A stretch of DNA of 64,000 nt, from NCBI RefSeq assembly GCF_023806625.1, contig NZ_JAMTDX010000081.1, forward strand, positions 1 through 64,000, given 5' to 3'. The DNA is from Accumulibacter sp. (GTDB taxonomy: Bacteria > Pseudomonadota > Gammaproteobacteria > Burkholderiales > Rhodocyclaceae). Numbering within the stretch: the first letter of the stretch is position 1; the number at the start of each line of letters is the position of its first letter. The notes below the pieces were generated by a model. That model had not been told where the DNA came from. It searched no databases and saw only the letters and a list, made by a program, of their open reading frames with translations. This document shows positions 19,173 to 27,562 of this stretch, piece after piece. The position numbers and the translations under genes are program-made.

Positions 19173-19547
19173 TCAGAGAATCAGGAAGACTTCGAACTCG
19201 ACGCGACGCCACGGATCGGGGTCCTTGCGGAGCTTCGAGACACGCGCCTCGACACGCTGTCCATCGTCGAGGGCTCGAGCCACGGCGCGGTTCTCGGCGC
19301 GCGGGACGTAGCCCAGTTTACGGCCGTTCCACTCGACGCGAACGGCGTTGACGTCGTGTGGGTTATCTGGTTCACGAACCAGCGCGAGCCGATCTCCTGT
19401 CCGCATCTGCGACCACAGGTCGCTGACTGCGTAATACTGGCTGCCCGCCAGCGGCGAACTCTGGACGAGGATTTTGACCGCCTCGCCAGCCAGCGCGCAG
19501 AAGCTTGCGAGAATGGCCAGAAGGCCACTGAGCTTACGAGAAAGCAT
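19173..19547 (-). CDS. HIRAN-domain protein with predicted signal peptide
   Basis: 124 residues from the ATG at 19547. Residues 1-22 (MLSRKLSGLLAILASFCALA) form a good secretion signal. The rest is one HIRAN domain: QSSPLAGSQYY, then GDRLALVREPDNPHDVNAVRV and GRKLGYVPRAENRAVARAL. Known HIRAN domains (HLTF, Rad5) bind 3' DNA ends in the cytoplasm or nucleus, so a secreted single-domain version is unexpected; its ligand is unknown. It overlaps the end of yraN by 14 nt and so belongs to the yraN-gmhA-dolP transcription unit, in a position that has no counterpart in E. coli. The longer upstream frame lies inside yraN. Confidence 0.75.
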   Translation of the reverse strand: MLSRKLSGLLAILASFCALAGEAVKILVQSSPLAGSQYYAVSDLWSQMRTGDRLALVREPDNPHDVNAVRVEWNGRKLGYVPRAENRAVARALDDGQRVEARVSKLRKDPDPWRRVEFEVFLIL

Positions 19548-19917
19548 CGCGCAGCCATTCGATGGCCGTTTCCGAAAGGCCGTCGAGAAGAACGCAGTCG
19601 AATCGGCATTCACGCTCCATGCTGCAACGCGTGGCCAAGTAATGACTCGCGGCGCAGATCACGCGCCGCTGCTTGGTCCCGGTGATGCTGGCTGCTGCGC
19701 CGCCGAAGTCCCGGTTCCGCCGTAGCCGGACCTCGACGAAGACGAGCACCTGCCGGTCGCCGCAGATCAGGTCCACCTCGCCGCCGCGACAGCGATAATT
19801 GCGGGCCAGGACGATCAGGCCTTGCGCTTCGAGAAAGCGGGCAGCGAGATCCTCAGCCAGCTGGCCCACCCGACCCGTTTGCCGGACCTGAGCTCGCGTC
19901 GCTTCCTTGCCATTCAT
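19534..19917 (-). CDS. yraN: YraN/UPF0102 family nuclease-fold protein
   Basis: 127 residues from the ATG at 19917. It has a restriction-endonuclease-like core: GQLAEDLAARFLEAQG, the line ARNYRCRGGEVDLI with the metal-binding E-x-D, then VFVEVRLR with the second acidic residue and a basic partner. Biochemical function is not established; a Holliday-junction resolvase-like or DNA-uptake role has been suggested for the family. It is divergent from rsmI with only 14 bp between starts, the same neighbours as E. coli yraN (rsmI-lpoA-yraN), without lpoA. Confidence 0.9.
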   Translation of the reverse strand: MNGKEATRAQVRQTGRVGQLAEDLAARFLEAQGLIVLARNYRCRGGEVDLICGDRQVLVFVEVRLRRNRDFGGAAASITGTKQRRVICAASHYLATRCSMERECRFDCVLLDGLSETAIEWLRDAFS

Positions 19918-19931
19918 CGGGAAACCCATCC

Positions 19932-20780
19932 ATGACGGACGAATCACCCGCATTATACGTCGTTGCCACGCCACTCGGTCATCTCGGCGACCTGACCCAG
20001 CGTGCGATCGAAGTGCTCAGGCGCGTCGCCTGGGTGGCCGCGGAGGACACCCGTCACAGCGCGCCGCTGCTTCGTCATTGCGCTGCAAGCGCCCGACTGC
20101 TGCCCGCTCATGAGCACAACGAAGAGAGCGCGGCGCAACAGATCGTGGCCAGACTCGCTGGCGGCGAGTCGGTGGCCCTGGTGGTCGACGCCGGGACGCC
20201 GGGGATCTCGGACCCTGGCGCACGCGTCGTCAGCAGAGTGCGCGCCGCGGGCTACCGGGTCGTCCCGGTTCCTGGCCCCTGTGCAGCGGTGGTCGCGCTC
20301 TCCGCAGCGGGAGTCGACGCGAGGCACGTTCTCTTCTACGGGTTTCTGCCAAGCAAGGCCACGCAACGCGCGAACGCCCTGCGCGGACTCGTCCGGCTAC
20401 CCTACACGCTGGTCTTCTACGAGGCGCCGCACCGACTGCTGGCGACGGTCGATGCTCTCGCTGAAGCTTTCGGGCCGGCACGTACACTGGTCGTGGCCCG
20501 GGAATTGACCAAGGTGTTCGAACAGATCCACAGCTGCCGCATCGGCGAAGCCAGGGCATGGCTGCTCGCTGACGCGAATCGCCAGCGCGGCGAGTTCGTG
20601 CTGATCGTTTCTGCAGCCGAGGCGACGATCGAGGATGCCGCAGGTGAAAGGGTGTTGAAACTGCTGCTCGGCGAGGGCCTGCCCCTGACTCGCGCCGTTC
20701 GTCTGGCACACGAGATCACCGGCGTGGCCAGGGGAACGCTTTATGCGACAGCCTTGCGCTGGCAGGAGAACGGCCCGTAG
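19932..20780 (+). CDS. rsmI: 16S rRNA 2'-O-ribose C1402 methyltransferase
   Basis: Methylates the ribose of C1402 in the 16S rRNA decoding centre with S-adenosylmethionine, together with RsmH (also in this window) which methylates the base. 282 residues, normal length. N-terminal [18 protein letters not shown] and the segment [17 protein letters not shown] are the tetrapyrrole-methylase-fold SAM-binding motifs; VVPVPGPCA and FYEAPHRL are further family landmarks. The ATG at 19932 sits 14 bp from the divergent yraN start, so the two promoters must overlap the neighbouring coding regions or be very compact. Confidence 0.95.
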   Translation: MTDESPALYVVATPLGHLGDLTQRAIEVLRRVAWVAAEDTRHSAPLLRHCAASARLLPAHEHNEESAAQQIVARLAGGESVALVVDAGTPGISDPGARVVSRVRAAGYRVVPVPGPCAAVVALSAAGVDARHVLFYGFLPSKATQRANALRGLVRLPYTLVFYEAPHRLLATVDALAEAFGPARTLVVARELTKVFEQIHSCRIGEARAWLLADANRQRGEFVLIVSAAEATIEDAAGERVLKLLLGEGLPLTRAVRLAHEITGVARGTLYATALRWQENGP

Positions 20781-20791
20781 CTGCCCGGGCA

Positions 20792-20815
20792 GGACGGCTC
20801 GCGCGTGGCCCGTCC
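20792..20815 (+). terminator. Hairpin after rsmI
   Basis: GGACGG (20792-20797) pairs with CCGTCC (20810-20815), 12-nt loop, followed by TTGCGGG. A 12-bp palindrome CTGCCCGGGCAG (20781-20792) directly precedes it. Probable weak terminator between rsmI and pyrC. Confidence 0.4.
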
Positions 20816-20874
20816 TTGCGGGCGGGAGTGGCGCTTCCGAACCGTCCGCCGATCCATTCTGCCGGCAAATCATC

Positions 20875-20880
20875 TAGAAT
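20875..20880 (+). promoter_or_regulatory. Candidate -10 for pyrC
   Basis: TAGAAT lies 28 nt upstream of the pyrC ATG. The same hexamer precedes lpxC at 40795-40800. No strong -35 is seen at the right distance. Confidence 0.4.
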
Positions 20881-20908
20881 TTCGGCATCCCCGCGGACCT
20901 CGAGACAG

Positions 20909-21943
20909 ATGCAGATCACGCTTACCCGGCCCGATGACTGGCACGTCCATCTGCGCGATGGCCAGGCTCTGGCGACGACCGTGCCGCACACCGCACGCCA
21001 GTTCGCTCGCGCCATCGTCATGCCAAACCTGCGCCCGCCGGTGACCACCGTAGCGTTGGCTGCCGAATACCGCGCCCGCATCGTTGCGCATCTACCCAGG
21101 GACACTCGCTTCGAGGCTCTGATGACCCTCTATCTGACCGACGGCACACCGCCTGAAGAAATCCGGCGCGCGGCCGACAGCGGGTTCGTCCATGCCGTCA
21201 AGCTCTATCCGGCCGGAGCGACGACCCATTCGGATGCCGGGGTCACCGATCTGCAGCGATGTGCAGCCACCCTGGACGCGATGGCCGAACTTGGCGTCCC
21301 GCTCCTCGTCCATGGCGAGGTCACCGATCCCGAGGTTGACGTCTTTGACCGGGAGAGTGTGTTCATCGAGCGGATCCTGCAGCCATTGCTCTCCCGGCAC
21401 CCAGGCCTGAGGGTCGTTCTCGAGCACATCACGACCAGCGACGCGGTCGATTTCGTCGCCGCTTGCGGCCCGGAAGTGGCCGCCACGATCACCGCCCACC
21501 ACCTGCTGTACAACCGCAATGCCATCTTCGCCGGCGGGGTCCGCGCGCACTACTACTGCCTGCCGGTACTCAAGCGTGAAAGCCACCGGCGAGCGCTTCT
21601 GCGAGCGGCGAGTTCCGGTAGTCCGAAGTTCTTTCTGGGCACCGACTCGGCCCCACATGCGCGGAAGACCAAGGAAGCGGCCTGCGGCTGCGCAGGATGC
21701 TATACGGCTTACGCCGCCCTCGAACTGTACGCCGAGGCATTCGCCTCGGTCACCGCACTCGACCGCCTCGAAGCCTTCGCCAGCTTCCACGGTGCCGATT
21801 TCTATCGTTTGCCGAGGAACACCGATCAGGTGACGATCGAACGAAGCGACTGGCAGGCGCCGGAAAGCTACGACTACCTGGCAACCGAAAGTCTGGTGCC
21901 GCTGCGTGCAGGTGAGTGGCTGCGCTGGAAGATGCTCGGGTGA
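20909..21943 (+). CDS. pyrC: Dihydroorotase
   Basis: Cyclises N-carbamoyl-aspartate to dihydroorotate in pyrimidine synthesis; zinc amidohydrolase of the E. coli PyrC (class II) type, 344 residues from the ATG at 20909. His12 and His14 in DWHVHLRDG bind zinc; the Lys in [14 protein letters not shown] is the expected carboxylated bridging ligand; HGEV and LEHITT carry the remaining His ligands, and [10 protein letters not shown] the catalytic Asp. The upstream 93 nt of open frame includes the promoter and is not coding. Translation of the next gene is coupled by a GTGA overlap. Confidence 0.96.
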   Translation: MQITLTRPDDWHVHLRDGQALATTVPHTARQFARAIVMPNLRPPVTTVALAAEYRARIVAHLPRDTRFEALMTLYLTDGTPPEEIRRAADSGFVHAVKLYPAGATTHSDAGVTDLQRCAATLDAMAELGVPLLVHGEVTDPEVDVFDRESVFIERILQPLLSRHPGLRVVLEHITTSDAVDFVAACGPEVAATITAHHLLYNRNAIFAGGVRAHYYCLPVLKRESHRRALLRAASSGSPKFFLGTDSAPHARKTKEAACGCAGCYTAYAALELYAEAFASVTALDRLEAFASFHGADFYRLPRNTDQVTIERSDWQAPESYDYLATESLVPLRAGEWLRWKMLG

Positions 21944-22500
21944 GCGTCGCCCGGAACTCCCGCCGGCAAGGCAGGCACGGTGCGGCCGACCGGTCGACAG
22001 GGCAGGCGGTCGGCCGCGACGGCGCGGGCCGGCCGACGGACAGGCGATTGCCGCTGGGCTCCGCTTGGTCGGTGATCCTCGTACTGCTGCTCGCCGCCTG
22101 CTCGGACCACCGTGCAGCCTTCGAGATCGAAGGGTCGGCCCAGCATTCGCTGACCCTGATTCGCGTGCAGACCTTTCCCTGGGAGAAGACCGCGCGCTAT
22201 TCGCTCGTCGCCGCACGCCTTCCCGAATGCCAGAGACGACACGACCTCGGTGCCGGCGGTGCGGACAGCAGAGTCGAGGTGTACTCCCCGGGGAACGATG
22301 CCTGGATCCTCAGGCAGGGCAAGCGTATGTACGTCGTCGAAACGCGCACCTGCGAGGGTTTCGCCAGGCTCGAGGCCGAGCCCGAAGGTGGAACTGGCGC
22401 CCTCCAGGGAAGCTTCCAGATGCGCGGAGGCCAGTTCGTCTTCGTTTCGACGCCGAAGGCGGCAGAGGGCGCTCCACCGGAAACCCCTGCTGGACGGTGA
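21940..22500 (+). CDS. Predicted lipoprotein downstream of pyrC
   Basis: I do not recognise the family. A GTG at 21940 overlaps the pyrC stop by 4 nt (GTGA) and gives 186 residues. A hydrophobic segment ([14 protein letters not shown]) ends in a lipobox with Cys54, preceded by about 40 Arg-rich residues, so the true start may be a TTG near 22048 just before the signal peptide. The mature part contains two more cysteines (LPEC and TRTC) and looks beta-rich with short repeats of charged residues. It is followed by another GTGA overlap into the DUF3025 gene, so the three genes form one coupled unit. Predicted location: periplasmic face of a membrane. Confidence 0.65.
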   Translation: MSVARNSRRQGRHGAADRSTGQAVGRDGAGRPTDRRLPLGSAWSVILVLLLAACSDHRAAFEIEGSAQHSLTLIRVQTFPWEKTARYSLVAARLPECQRRHDLGAGGADSRVEVYSPGNDAWILRQGKRMYVVETRTCEGFARLEAEPEGGTGALQGSFQMRGGQFVFVSTPKAAEGAPPETPAGR

Positions 22501-23318
22501 ACTCCGGCGACGCCCTCGCGTGCAGTGGACTCTTCGAGCCGATCAGGCCGCTGCTCAAAGAGATCGGTCCTCAGCCCGACGAGCTGATCCTCAATGCCCT
22601 GAGTTCAGCTCGCGGCATAGGTACTGGCAGCGGCCAGCCGGTCCGCTTCCGGCCTCCACGGCCCGACGGACTGGAGTATGAGCAGCGGATCTGGTTGCAC
22701 GGTGAGGTGGCGACTCGCCCGGGAAACCCGCACGACCTGTTCAACGCGCTGGTCTGGCTGACTTTCCCGCTGACCAAGGCGGCCCTGAACGCCCGACACG
22801 TTCGCGCTGTGCCGGGCCGGAATGCTGCTCGCGGCCGCGAGCGCGACGCGATGACCCACTTCGACGAATGTGGTGTGATCGTCGTCTCGGCCGAACGTGG
22901 ACTGCTCGAACTGATGCGCAGCTTCCAATGGAAAAGCCTGTTCTGGGAGCGACGAGACGACCTCCGGCGGCAACTGCGCTGCTTCGTCGTCGGCCACGCC
23001 CTCTACGAGCAACTCCAGCGCCCCTTTCGCGGGCTGACTGGCAAAGCCATCCTGTACGGCGAGGAAGAAGCGTGGCTCGAACGGCCGTTGGCCGCACAGG
23101 TCGCCGCCGTCGACCGCCGGCTTGCCGACCAACTTGCTGCTGGTGCGCACGGGGATCCGCGGCACTTTCAGCCGCTGCCGCTGCTCGGCCTTCCGGGAGT
23201 CACGCCGGAAAGCGAGAGCCCCGCGTACTACGACGATCCCTGGCAGTTCCGGGCAGGCCGCCGGCAGCCGACGTTTCCGGAGCCCGGTCGACAGCCCACC
23301 GCGCGATCCGGCGGCTGA
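22497..23318 (+). CDS. DUF3025 domain protein
   Basis: 273 residues from the GTG at 22497, coupled by GTGA to the lipoprotein gene. The landmark NPHDLFNALVWLTFPLTKAALNARH at about residues 80-104, followed by a conserved DECG motif, identifies DUF3025, a family of unknown function common in proteobacteria and often near pyrC. No signal peptide or membrane segment is visible, so it is probably cytosolic. Conserved His and Asp residues could suggest an enzyme, but no reaction is known. The frame extends upstream through the lipoprotein gene in another phase; that part is a shadow. Confidence 0.8.
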   Translation: MNSGDALACSGLFEPIRPLLKEIGPQPDELILNALSSARGIGTGSGQPVRFRPPRPDGLEYEQRIWLHGEVATRPGNPHDLFNALVWLTFPLTKAALNARHVRAVPGRNAARGRERDAMTHFDECGVIVVSAERGLLELMRSFQWKSLFWERRDDLRRQLRCFVVGHALYEQLQRPFRGLTGKAILYGEEEAWLERPLAAQVAAVDRRLADQLAAGAHGDPRHFQPLPLLGLPGVTPESESPAYYDDPWQFRAGRRQPTFPEPGRQPTARSGG

Positions 23319-23404
23319 CCCGTTGGCCAGCAAGAAAGTGGCGGCGAGCAACCGGCTTGGCGTGGCGCCGGGTCGGACCAGGTGCACCGATCGTCGATTG
23401 AGTG

Positions 23405-23410
23405 GATAAT
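23405..23410 (+). promoter_or_regulatory. Candidate -10 of rnpB
   Basis: GATAAT ends 7 nt before the first base of the P1 stem of RNase P RNA, the right distance for a transcription start. The -35 at 17-nt spacing (GTGCAC) is poor. Confidence 0.5.
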
Positions 23411-23416
23411 CACGTC

Positions 23417-23786
23417 GGGAAGTCGGCCAGGCAGCCGCTGGGCAAGAAGGGGAAGACCCTTGGCGCCGAGAGGAAAGTCCGGGCTCCACAGAGCGGGATG
23501 CCGGCTAACGGCCGGGCACCGTGAGGTGACGGAAAGTGCAACAGAAAGCAAACCGCCGATGTCCTCGCCAAGGCGCAGGGCAGGCAAGGGTGAAACGGCG
23601 AGGTAAGAGCTCACCGCGGACGTGGTAACACGGCCGGCACGGCAAACCCCATCCGGAGCAAGGCCAAATAGGGAAGCACGGGCGTGGCTCGCGCTGCTTC
23701 CGGGTAGGCCGCTCGAGCGTGCTGGTAACAGCACGCCTAGAGGAATGGCTGTCCACGACAGAACCCGGCTTATCGGCCGGCTTCCC
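23417..23786 (+). ncRNA. rnpB: RNase P RNA (class A)
   Basis: Catalytic RNA that matures tRNA 5' ends. Conserved blocks are in order: GAGGAAAGTCCGGGCTCC (from about 23468), GTGCAACAGAAAGCAAACCG (CR II/III region), AGGGTGAAACGG, GGTAAGAGC, GGTAACACGG, the block GGAGCAAGGCCAAATAGG, and the 3' block CCACGACAGAACCCGGCTTA. The ends are set by a 12-bp P1 stem: 23417-23428 pairs with 23775-23786 with one G-U pair. At about 370 nt it matches the type A size. It lies directly upstream of the dcw cluster in the same direction. Confidence 0.96.
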
Positions 23787-23797
23787 ATCTTCATCGT

Positions 23798-23825
23798 CCG
23801 GCCAGCGCCGGCGTCTCCCTTTTTC
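23798..23825 (+). terminator. Terminator of rnpB
   Basis: CCGGC (23798-23802) pairs with GCCGG (23807-23811), followed by CGTCTCCCTTTTT. Short stem but with a real T run, 12 nt after the P1 stem, so an intrinsic terminator is likely. A second weak hairpin (TGGCC/GGCCA, 23891-23907, then TTCTTT) may act as backup. Confidence 0.55.
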
Positions 23826-23968
23826 CCTCGCTTTCCGATCGCCCGGCGACGCTGACCCGAGCAATTCGGGTGCCGCCAGCGTTTCCCTCCTGGCCGCTTG
23901 GGGGCCATTCTTTAGAACTCACTTTAACTAACCCGGGATCTGCGTTGTTTTATTGCGGGGATTGGCTC

Positions 23969-24003
23969 TTGAACGGTCTTCAGCAAGCACTCATAAGTGC
24001 TTG
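23969..24003 (+). promoter_or_regulatory. Candidate dcw promoter overlapped by a perfect inverted repeat
   Basis: TTGAAC (23969-23974) and TCATAA (23991-23996) are spaced 16 nt and could be the -35/-10 of the dcw cluster. An 8-bp perfect inverted repeat, CAAGCACT (23984-23991) and AGTGCTTG (23996-24003), with a 4-nt loop overlaps the -10. A second -35-like TTGACC is at 24039-24044 without a clear -10. The repeat may be a repressor site or an RNA hairpin in a longer transcript. Confidence 0.45.
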
Positions 24004-24060
24004 TCGTCATTGAGAAAACGAGTCGTGAACCTCTTGCCTTGACCGTTTCTTTGTCTTAAA

Positions 24061-24085
24061 GTGGGAATTCGTGGCGAATTGTGGG
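24061..24085 (+). promoter_or_regulatory. MraZ operator: three GTGG repeats at 10-bp spacing
   Basis: GTGGG at 24061, GTGGC at 24071 and GTGGG at 24081 recur exactly every 10 bp, each followed by a spacer of similar sequence. This is the known architecture of MraZ binding sites (TGGG direct repeats separated by about 5 nt) through which MraZ represses its own dcw operon. It ends 46 bp before the mraZ ATG. Confidence 0.85.
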
Positions 24086-24131
24086 AGTCATGGCCCATCC
24101 ATGGCTCAAGAGCAGGGAGAGAGCGGGCAGG

Positions 24132-24578
24132 ATGTTTCAGGGTGCAGCAGCGTTGAGTCTTGATGCCAAGGGGAGGCTGGCCATTCCGGCCAGGCATCGA
24201 GAAGCGCTCGTCTCTGCCGCCGACGGGCGACTCGTCCTGACGGCCCATCCACACCGTTGCCTGCTCCTGTATCCGGAACCGGCCTGGGCCCCGATTCGCG
24301 ACCGGGTGCTCGCGGCTTCGAGTCTCAACCTCCAGTCTGCAGCGATCAAGCGCCTGCTCGTCGGCAACGCTCGCGAAGAAGCGATGGACACTGCCGGCCG
24401 TGTGCTGATCGCCGCCGAGTTGCGTCAGTTCGCGCAGCTGGACAAGCAGGTCTGGCTGGTCGGCCAGGGAAGCCACTTCGAAATCTGGTCCGACGCCGGC
24501 TGGCAGAAGCAGCAGGAAGCAGTCTTCGCCCTTGGCGACCAGTTCCTGCCCCCAGACCTCGAAGACCTCGCGCTGTGA
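24132..24578 (+). CDS. mraZ: Transcriptional regulator MraZ
   Basis: Doughnut-shaped AbrB-fold DNA-binding protein that represses the dcw cluster. From the ATG at 24132 ([19 protein letters not shown]) it is 148 residues, with two SpoVT/AbrB repeats, the second at [19 protein letters not shown]. Homologues begin at this Met; two earlier in-frame starts (24081 and 24090) fall at the operator and would add non-conserved residues. The operator lies immediately upstream. The stop codon overlaps the GTG of rsmH (GTGA), giving translational coupling. Confidence 0.95.
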   Translation: MFQGAAALSLDAKGRLAIPARHREALVSAADGRLVLTAHPHRCLLLYPEPAWAPIRDRVLAASSLNLQSAAIKRLLVGNAREEAMDTAGRVLIAAELRQFAQLDKQVWLVGQGSHFEIWSDAGWQKQQEAVFALGDQFLPPDLEDLAL

Positions 24579-25525
24579 CCGGGACCGGCGAACATCAGCC
24601 CGTGCTGCTGCGGGAGGCGGTCGACGCTCTGCAGGTCAAGGCGGAAGGAACCTACGTCGACGGCACTTTCGGCCGCGGTGGGCACGCACGAGCGGTTCTC
24701 GAAAGGCTTGGACCCGCGGGTCGGCTGCTCGCCGTCGACTGTGACCCACAGGCGGTGGCGATCGGCCGGGAAATCGCTGACCGACGACTGGTCGTCATGC
24801 ACCATCGCTTCGGCGATCTGACCGGCGCGCTGAAGCTGGCCGGAATCGAGGTTGAGGAAAGCGTCGATGGCGTCCTGCTCGACGTCGGCGTTTCATCGCC
24901 CCAGCTGGACGACGCGCGGCGAGGGTTCAGCTTCCGCTACGACGCGCCACTCGACATGCGGATGGACACGACGCAGGGAGAGACGGCTGCCGAGTGGCTG
25001 CGCCGCGCCAGTGTGCGGGAGATCGCTGAGGTCATCAGGAGGTACGGTGAAGAACGGTTTGCTGTCCAGATTGCAGAGAAGGTTGTGGCTGCTCGGCGAG
25101 AGCAGCCGCTGGCCACCACGGGGCAACTCGCAGCCCTTGTACGCGCGGCCGTGCGGACCCGCGAGCCCGGCCAGGATGCGGCGACGCGTACCTTTCAGGC
25201 TCTACGGATTCATATCAATCAGGAACTCGAGCAACTCGCGCTAGTGTTGCCTCAGGCGATGACCGTACTCAAGCAGGGAGGCCGTCTGGTGGTGATCAGT
25301 TTCCATTCCCTCGAGGACCGCATCGTCAAGCACTTTCTGCGCAGCGAGGCGATGCCTGATCAGGCGTCGCGCCGACTGCCGTTGCGCGCCGCAGATCTTC
25401 CGCGCGCCCGACTGCGACTCGTCGGCAAACCGGCTCGAGCGAGCGCGGCCGAGGTGGCCGCCAATCCGCGCGCGCGCAGTGCGCTGATGCGCGTCGCCGA
25501 GAAGACCGTTCCGATGGCGGCCTGA
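24575..25525 (+). CDS. rsmH: 16S rRNA N4-C1402 methyltransferase
   Basis: Methylates N4 of C1402 in 16S rRNA with SAM, the partner of RsmI. 316 residues from the GTG at 24575, which overlaps the mraZ stop; [13 protein letters not shown] is the family N-terminus. SAM-binding motifs are [26 protein letters not shown] and [30 protein letters not shown] and the C-terminal [10 protein letters not shown] are further signatures. The long open frame starting at 24257 is an artefact of reading through mraZ in another phase. Confidence 0.96.
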   Translation: MTGTGEHQPVLLREAVDALQVKAEGTYVDGTFGRGGHARAVLERLGPAGRLLAVDCDPQAVAIGREIADRRLVVMHHRFGDLTGALKLAGIEVEESVDGVLLDVGVSSPQLDDARRGFSFRYDAPLDMRMDTTQGETAAEWLRRASVREIAEVIRRYGEERFAVQIAEKVVAARREQPLATTGQLAALVRAAVRTREPGQDAATRTFQALRIHINQELEQLALVLPQAMTVLKQGGRLVVISFHSLEDRIVKHFLRSEAMPDQASRRLPLRAADLPRARLRLVGKPARASAAEVAANPRARSALMRVAEKTVPMAA

Positions 25526-25526
25526 G

Positions 25527-25805
25527 ATGGTCCGTCTGAATGTCTTCCTGCTGCTCGCCGTGGTCGCCTGCAGCCTTGGCGTGGTCACCTCGCAACACAA
25601 GGCGCGCAAGGTCTTCCAGGCACTCGAGGCAGAACAGGAGCGGGCCCGCCAGCTCGAAATCGAATATGGACAGCTCCAGCTCGAGCTCTCGACCTGGGGA
25701 ACCGCGCCGCGCATCGAGAAGATCGCGCGCGAGCGATTGAAGATGAGTACGCCGGACACTGCGCGGGTGGTCTCTGCGACTCCGGCAGGAGGACCTTCGC
25801 GATGA
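25527..25805 (+). CDS. ftsL: Cell division protein FtsL
   Basis: Small bitopic divisome protein that forms the FtsQLB complex and helps activate FtsWI. 92 residues: short cytoplasmic N-terminus, one membrane segment at about 3-22 (VFLLLAVVACSLGVV), then a periplasmic coiled coil (KARKVFQALEAEQERARQLEIEYGQL, residues about 25-50) and the conserved IEKIARERLKM region. It starts 1 nt after the rsmH stop and overlaps ftsI by ATGA. Sequence conservation in the family is low; position and topology make the call. Confidence 0.9.
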   Translation: MVRLNVFLLLAVVACSLGVVTSQHKARKVFQALEAEQERARQLEIEYGQLQLELSTWGTAPRIEKIARERLKMSTPDTARVVSATPAGGPSR

Positions 25806-27562
25806 TGCGATTCAAGGGAAAGGTGGCGCACCGGTTTGCTGAAAGCCCTTTGCTGCGGCTGAGTCTGCCACCGTGGCGCTCGCGCCTGCTCGCGCTGATG
25901 ACTCTCGGGGCCTTTACCGTCCTGATCGGCCGCGCCTTCTATCTCCAGGTGCTGAACAACGACTTCCTTCAGGAGAAGGGCGAGTCGCGTTACCGGAGGG
26001 ACATCGAGATCAGCGCCTCGCGCGGGCGGATCGCTGATCGTCACGGCGATGTCCTGGCCATCTCCACGCCGATGAAGTCCGTCTGGGCGATCCCCTCCGC
26101 GGCCTCGCTGACCCCCGAGCAGACGAGGCAGCTGGCCGCGCTTCTCGAAACCGACGTCCGGCATCTGACCGCCAAGCTCAATTCGGAGAGGACCTTCGTC
26201 TTCCTCGGGCGGCAGATCCCGCCGCCGGTCGCCGACCAGGTGGCCGCGCTCAAGCTGCCGGGAATCGGCCTGGACAAGGAATACCGCCGCTTCTACCCGA
26301 CCGGCGAGATGACCGCGCACATGGTCGGCTTCACCGGCGTTGACGACAAAGGGCTCGAGGGAGTCGAACTCGCGTTTCACTCGCAGCTGCTCGGACAACC
26401 CGGAAGTCGCAGCGTGATCAAGGACCGCCGCGGTCAGATCGTCGAGGACGTCGGATCGACGAAGCCGCCACAGGATGGTCAGGACATCCGTCTGGCCCTC
26501 GACTCGAAGATCCAGTACCTCGCCTACAGCCACCTCAAGCAGGCCGTCGCCGAAAACGAAGCCAAGGCCGGCGGCGTCGTCGTGCTCGACGTCAGGACCG
26601 GTGAAGTGATCGCGCTGGCCAACTGGCCGACCTACAACCCGAACAACCGCGAGACTCTCTCGGGTGCACAACTGCGGAACCGGGCGGTGACCGACACCTT
26701 CGAGCCCGGATCGACGCTCAAGCCGTTCACCATCGCGCTGGGCCTCGAGAGCGGCAAGGTGCGCCCGGACACGATCATCAACTGCGCACCGGGACGTCTG
26801 ACGATCGGCAACGCGACGATCTCCGACGCGCACCCGCACGGCGCCCTGAGCGTCGCCGAAGTCATCCAGAAGTCGTCCAACGTCGGCTCGGCGAAGATCG
26901 CCGCGATGCTCCCAGCGCAGAAGATGTGGGAGATGTTCAACGACGTCGGTTTCGGACAACAGCCCCGGCTCGGCTTCCCCGGTGAGGTCACCGGGCGCGT
27001 CCGACCGTGGAAGAACTGGCGCCCGATCGAACAGGCGACCATGGCCTATGGCCACGGGATTTCCGTGTCGCTGATCCAGCTCGCCCGCGCCTACTCGGTC
27101 TTTGCTCGCGATGGCGATCTCCCGCCGCTCTCGCTGACCCGCCTGGACTCGTCCGCACCAGCCGGCCAACAGGTGTTCAGCGCCAAGACCGCACGCAGCG
27201 TCCGAGCGATGCTCGAGATGGCCGTTCAGCCCGGAGGCACGGCGCCCAAGGCGCAGATCCCCGGCTACCGGGTGGCCGGCAAGACGGGCACGGCGTACAA
27301 GCTGGAAGGGCGTCACTACGCGAAGAAGTACATCTCCTCCTTCGTCGGATTTGCCCCGGCCTCTGACCCCCGGCTAATCGTCGCGGTCATGATCGACGAG
27401 CCGAGCGCCGGAAAACATTATGGCGGCGAAGTCGCGGCACCGGTCTTTGCCTCGATCATGAGCAGTTCCCTGCGCACGCTGGGCATTGCCCCGGACGCCC
27501 CGCTGCAGGTTGCACAGAGCCCGGCCGCCGCGAAGCCGCCGGCGGCCAAGGCCCGGCTCTGA
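25802..27562 (+). CDS. ftsI: Peptidoglycan transpeptidase FtsI (PBP3)
   Basis: Septal class B penicillin-binding protein; crosslinks peptidoglycan at the division site with FtsW. 586 residues: one membrane segment (about 28-48), a pedestal domain with RGRIADRHGDVLA, and a transpeptidase domain with the three active-site motifs STLK (Ser304), SSN (358-360) and KTGT (494-497). A Pro/Ala-rich tail ends the protein. The ATG overlaps ftsL by 4 nt; a second ATG directly follows it. The stop overlaps the murE start (TGATG). Confidence 0.97.
   Translation: MMRFKGKVAHRFAESPLLRLSLPPWRSRLLALMTLGAFTVLIGRAFYLQVLNNDFLQEKGESRYRRDIEISASRGRIADRHGDVLAISTPMKSVWAIPSAASLTPEQTRQLAALLETDVRHLTAKLNSERTFVFLGRQIPPPVADQVAALKLPGIGLDKEYRRFYPTGEMTAHMVGFTGVDDKGLEGVELAFHSQLLGQPGSRSVIKDRRGQIVEDVGSTKPPQDGQDIRLALDSKIQYLAYSHLKQAVAENEAKAGGVVVLDVRTGEVIALANWPTYNPNNRETLSGAQLRNRAVTDTFEPGSTLKPFTIALGLESGKVRPDTIINCAPGRLTIGNATISDAHPHGALSVAEVIQKSSNVGSAKIAAMLPAQKMWEMFNDVGFGQQPRLGFPGEVTGRVRPWKNWRPIEQATMAYGHGISVSLIQLARAYSVFARDGDLPPLSLTRLDSSAPAGQQVFSAKTARSVRAMLEMAVQPGGTAPKAQIPGYRVAGKTGTAYKLEGRHYAKKYISSFVGFAPASDPRLIVAVMIDEPSAGKHYGGEVAAPVFASIMSSSLRTLGIAPDAPLQVAQSPAAAKPPAAKARL

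Noticed and set aside
23891..23910. Second terminator of rnpB (TGGCC/GGCCA then TTCTTT)
   Set aside because: Only 5 bp of stem and about 105 nt beyond the RNA; mentioned as possible backup but not listed alone.
24081..24131. Upstream start for mraZ at 24081 or 24090
   Set aside because: Would place the start at the operator and add residues absent from MraZ proteins; 24132 fits the family.
25241..27316. 691-codon open frame antisense to ftsI and rsmH
   Set aside because: Lies wholly opposite strongly conserved genes and has no recognisable domain; a codon-bias shadow.
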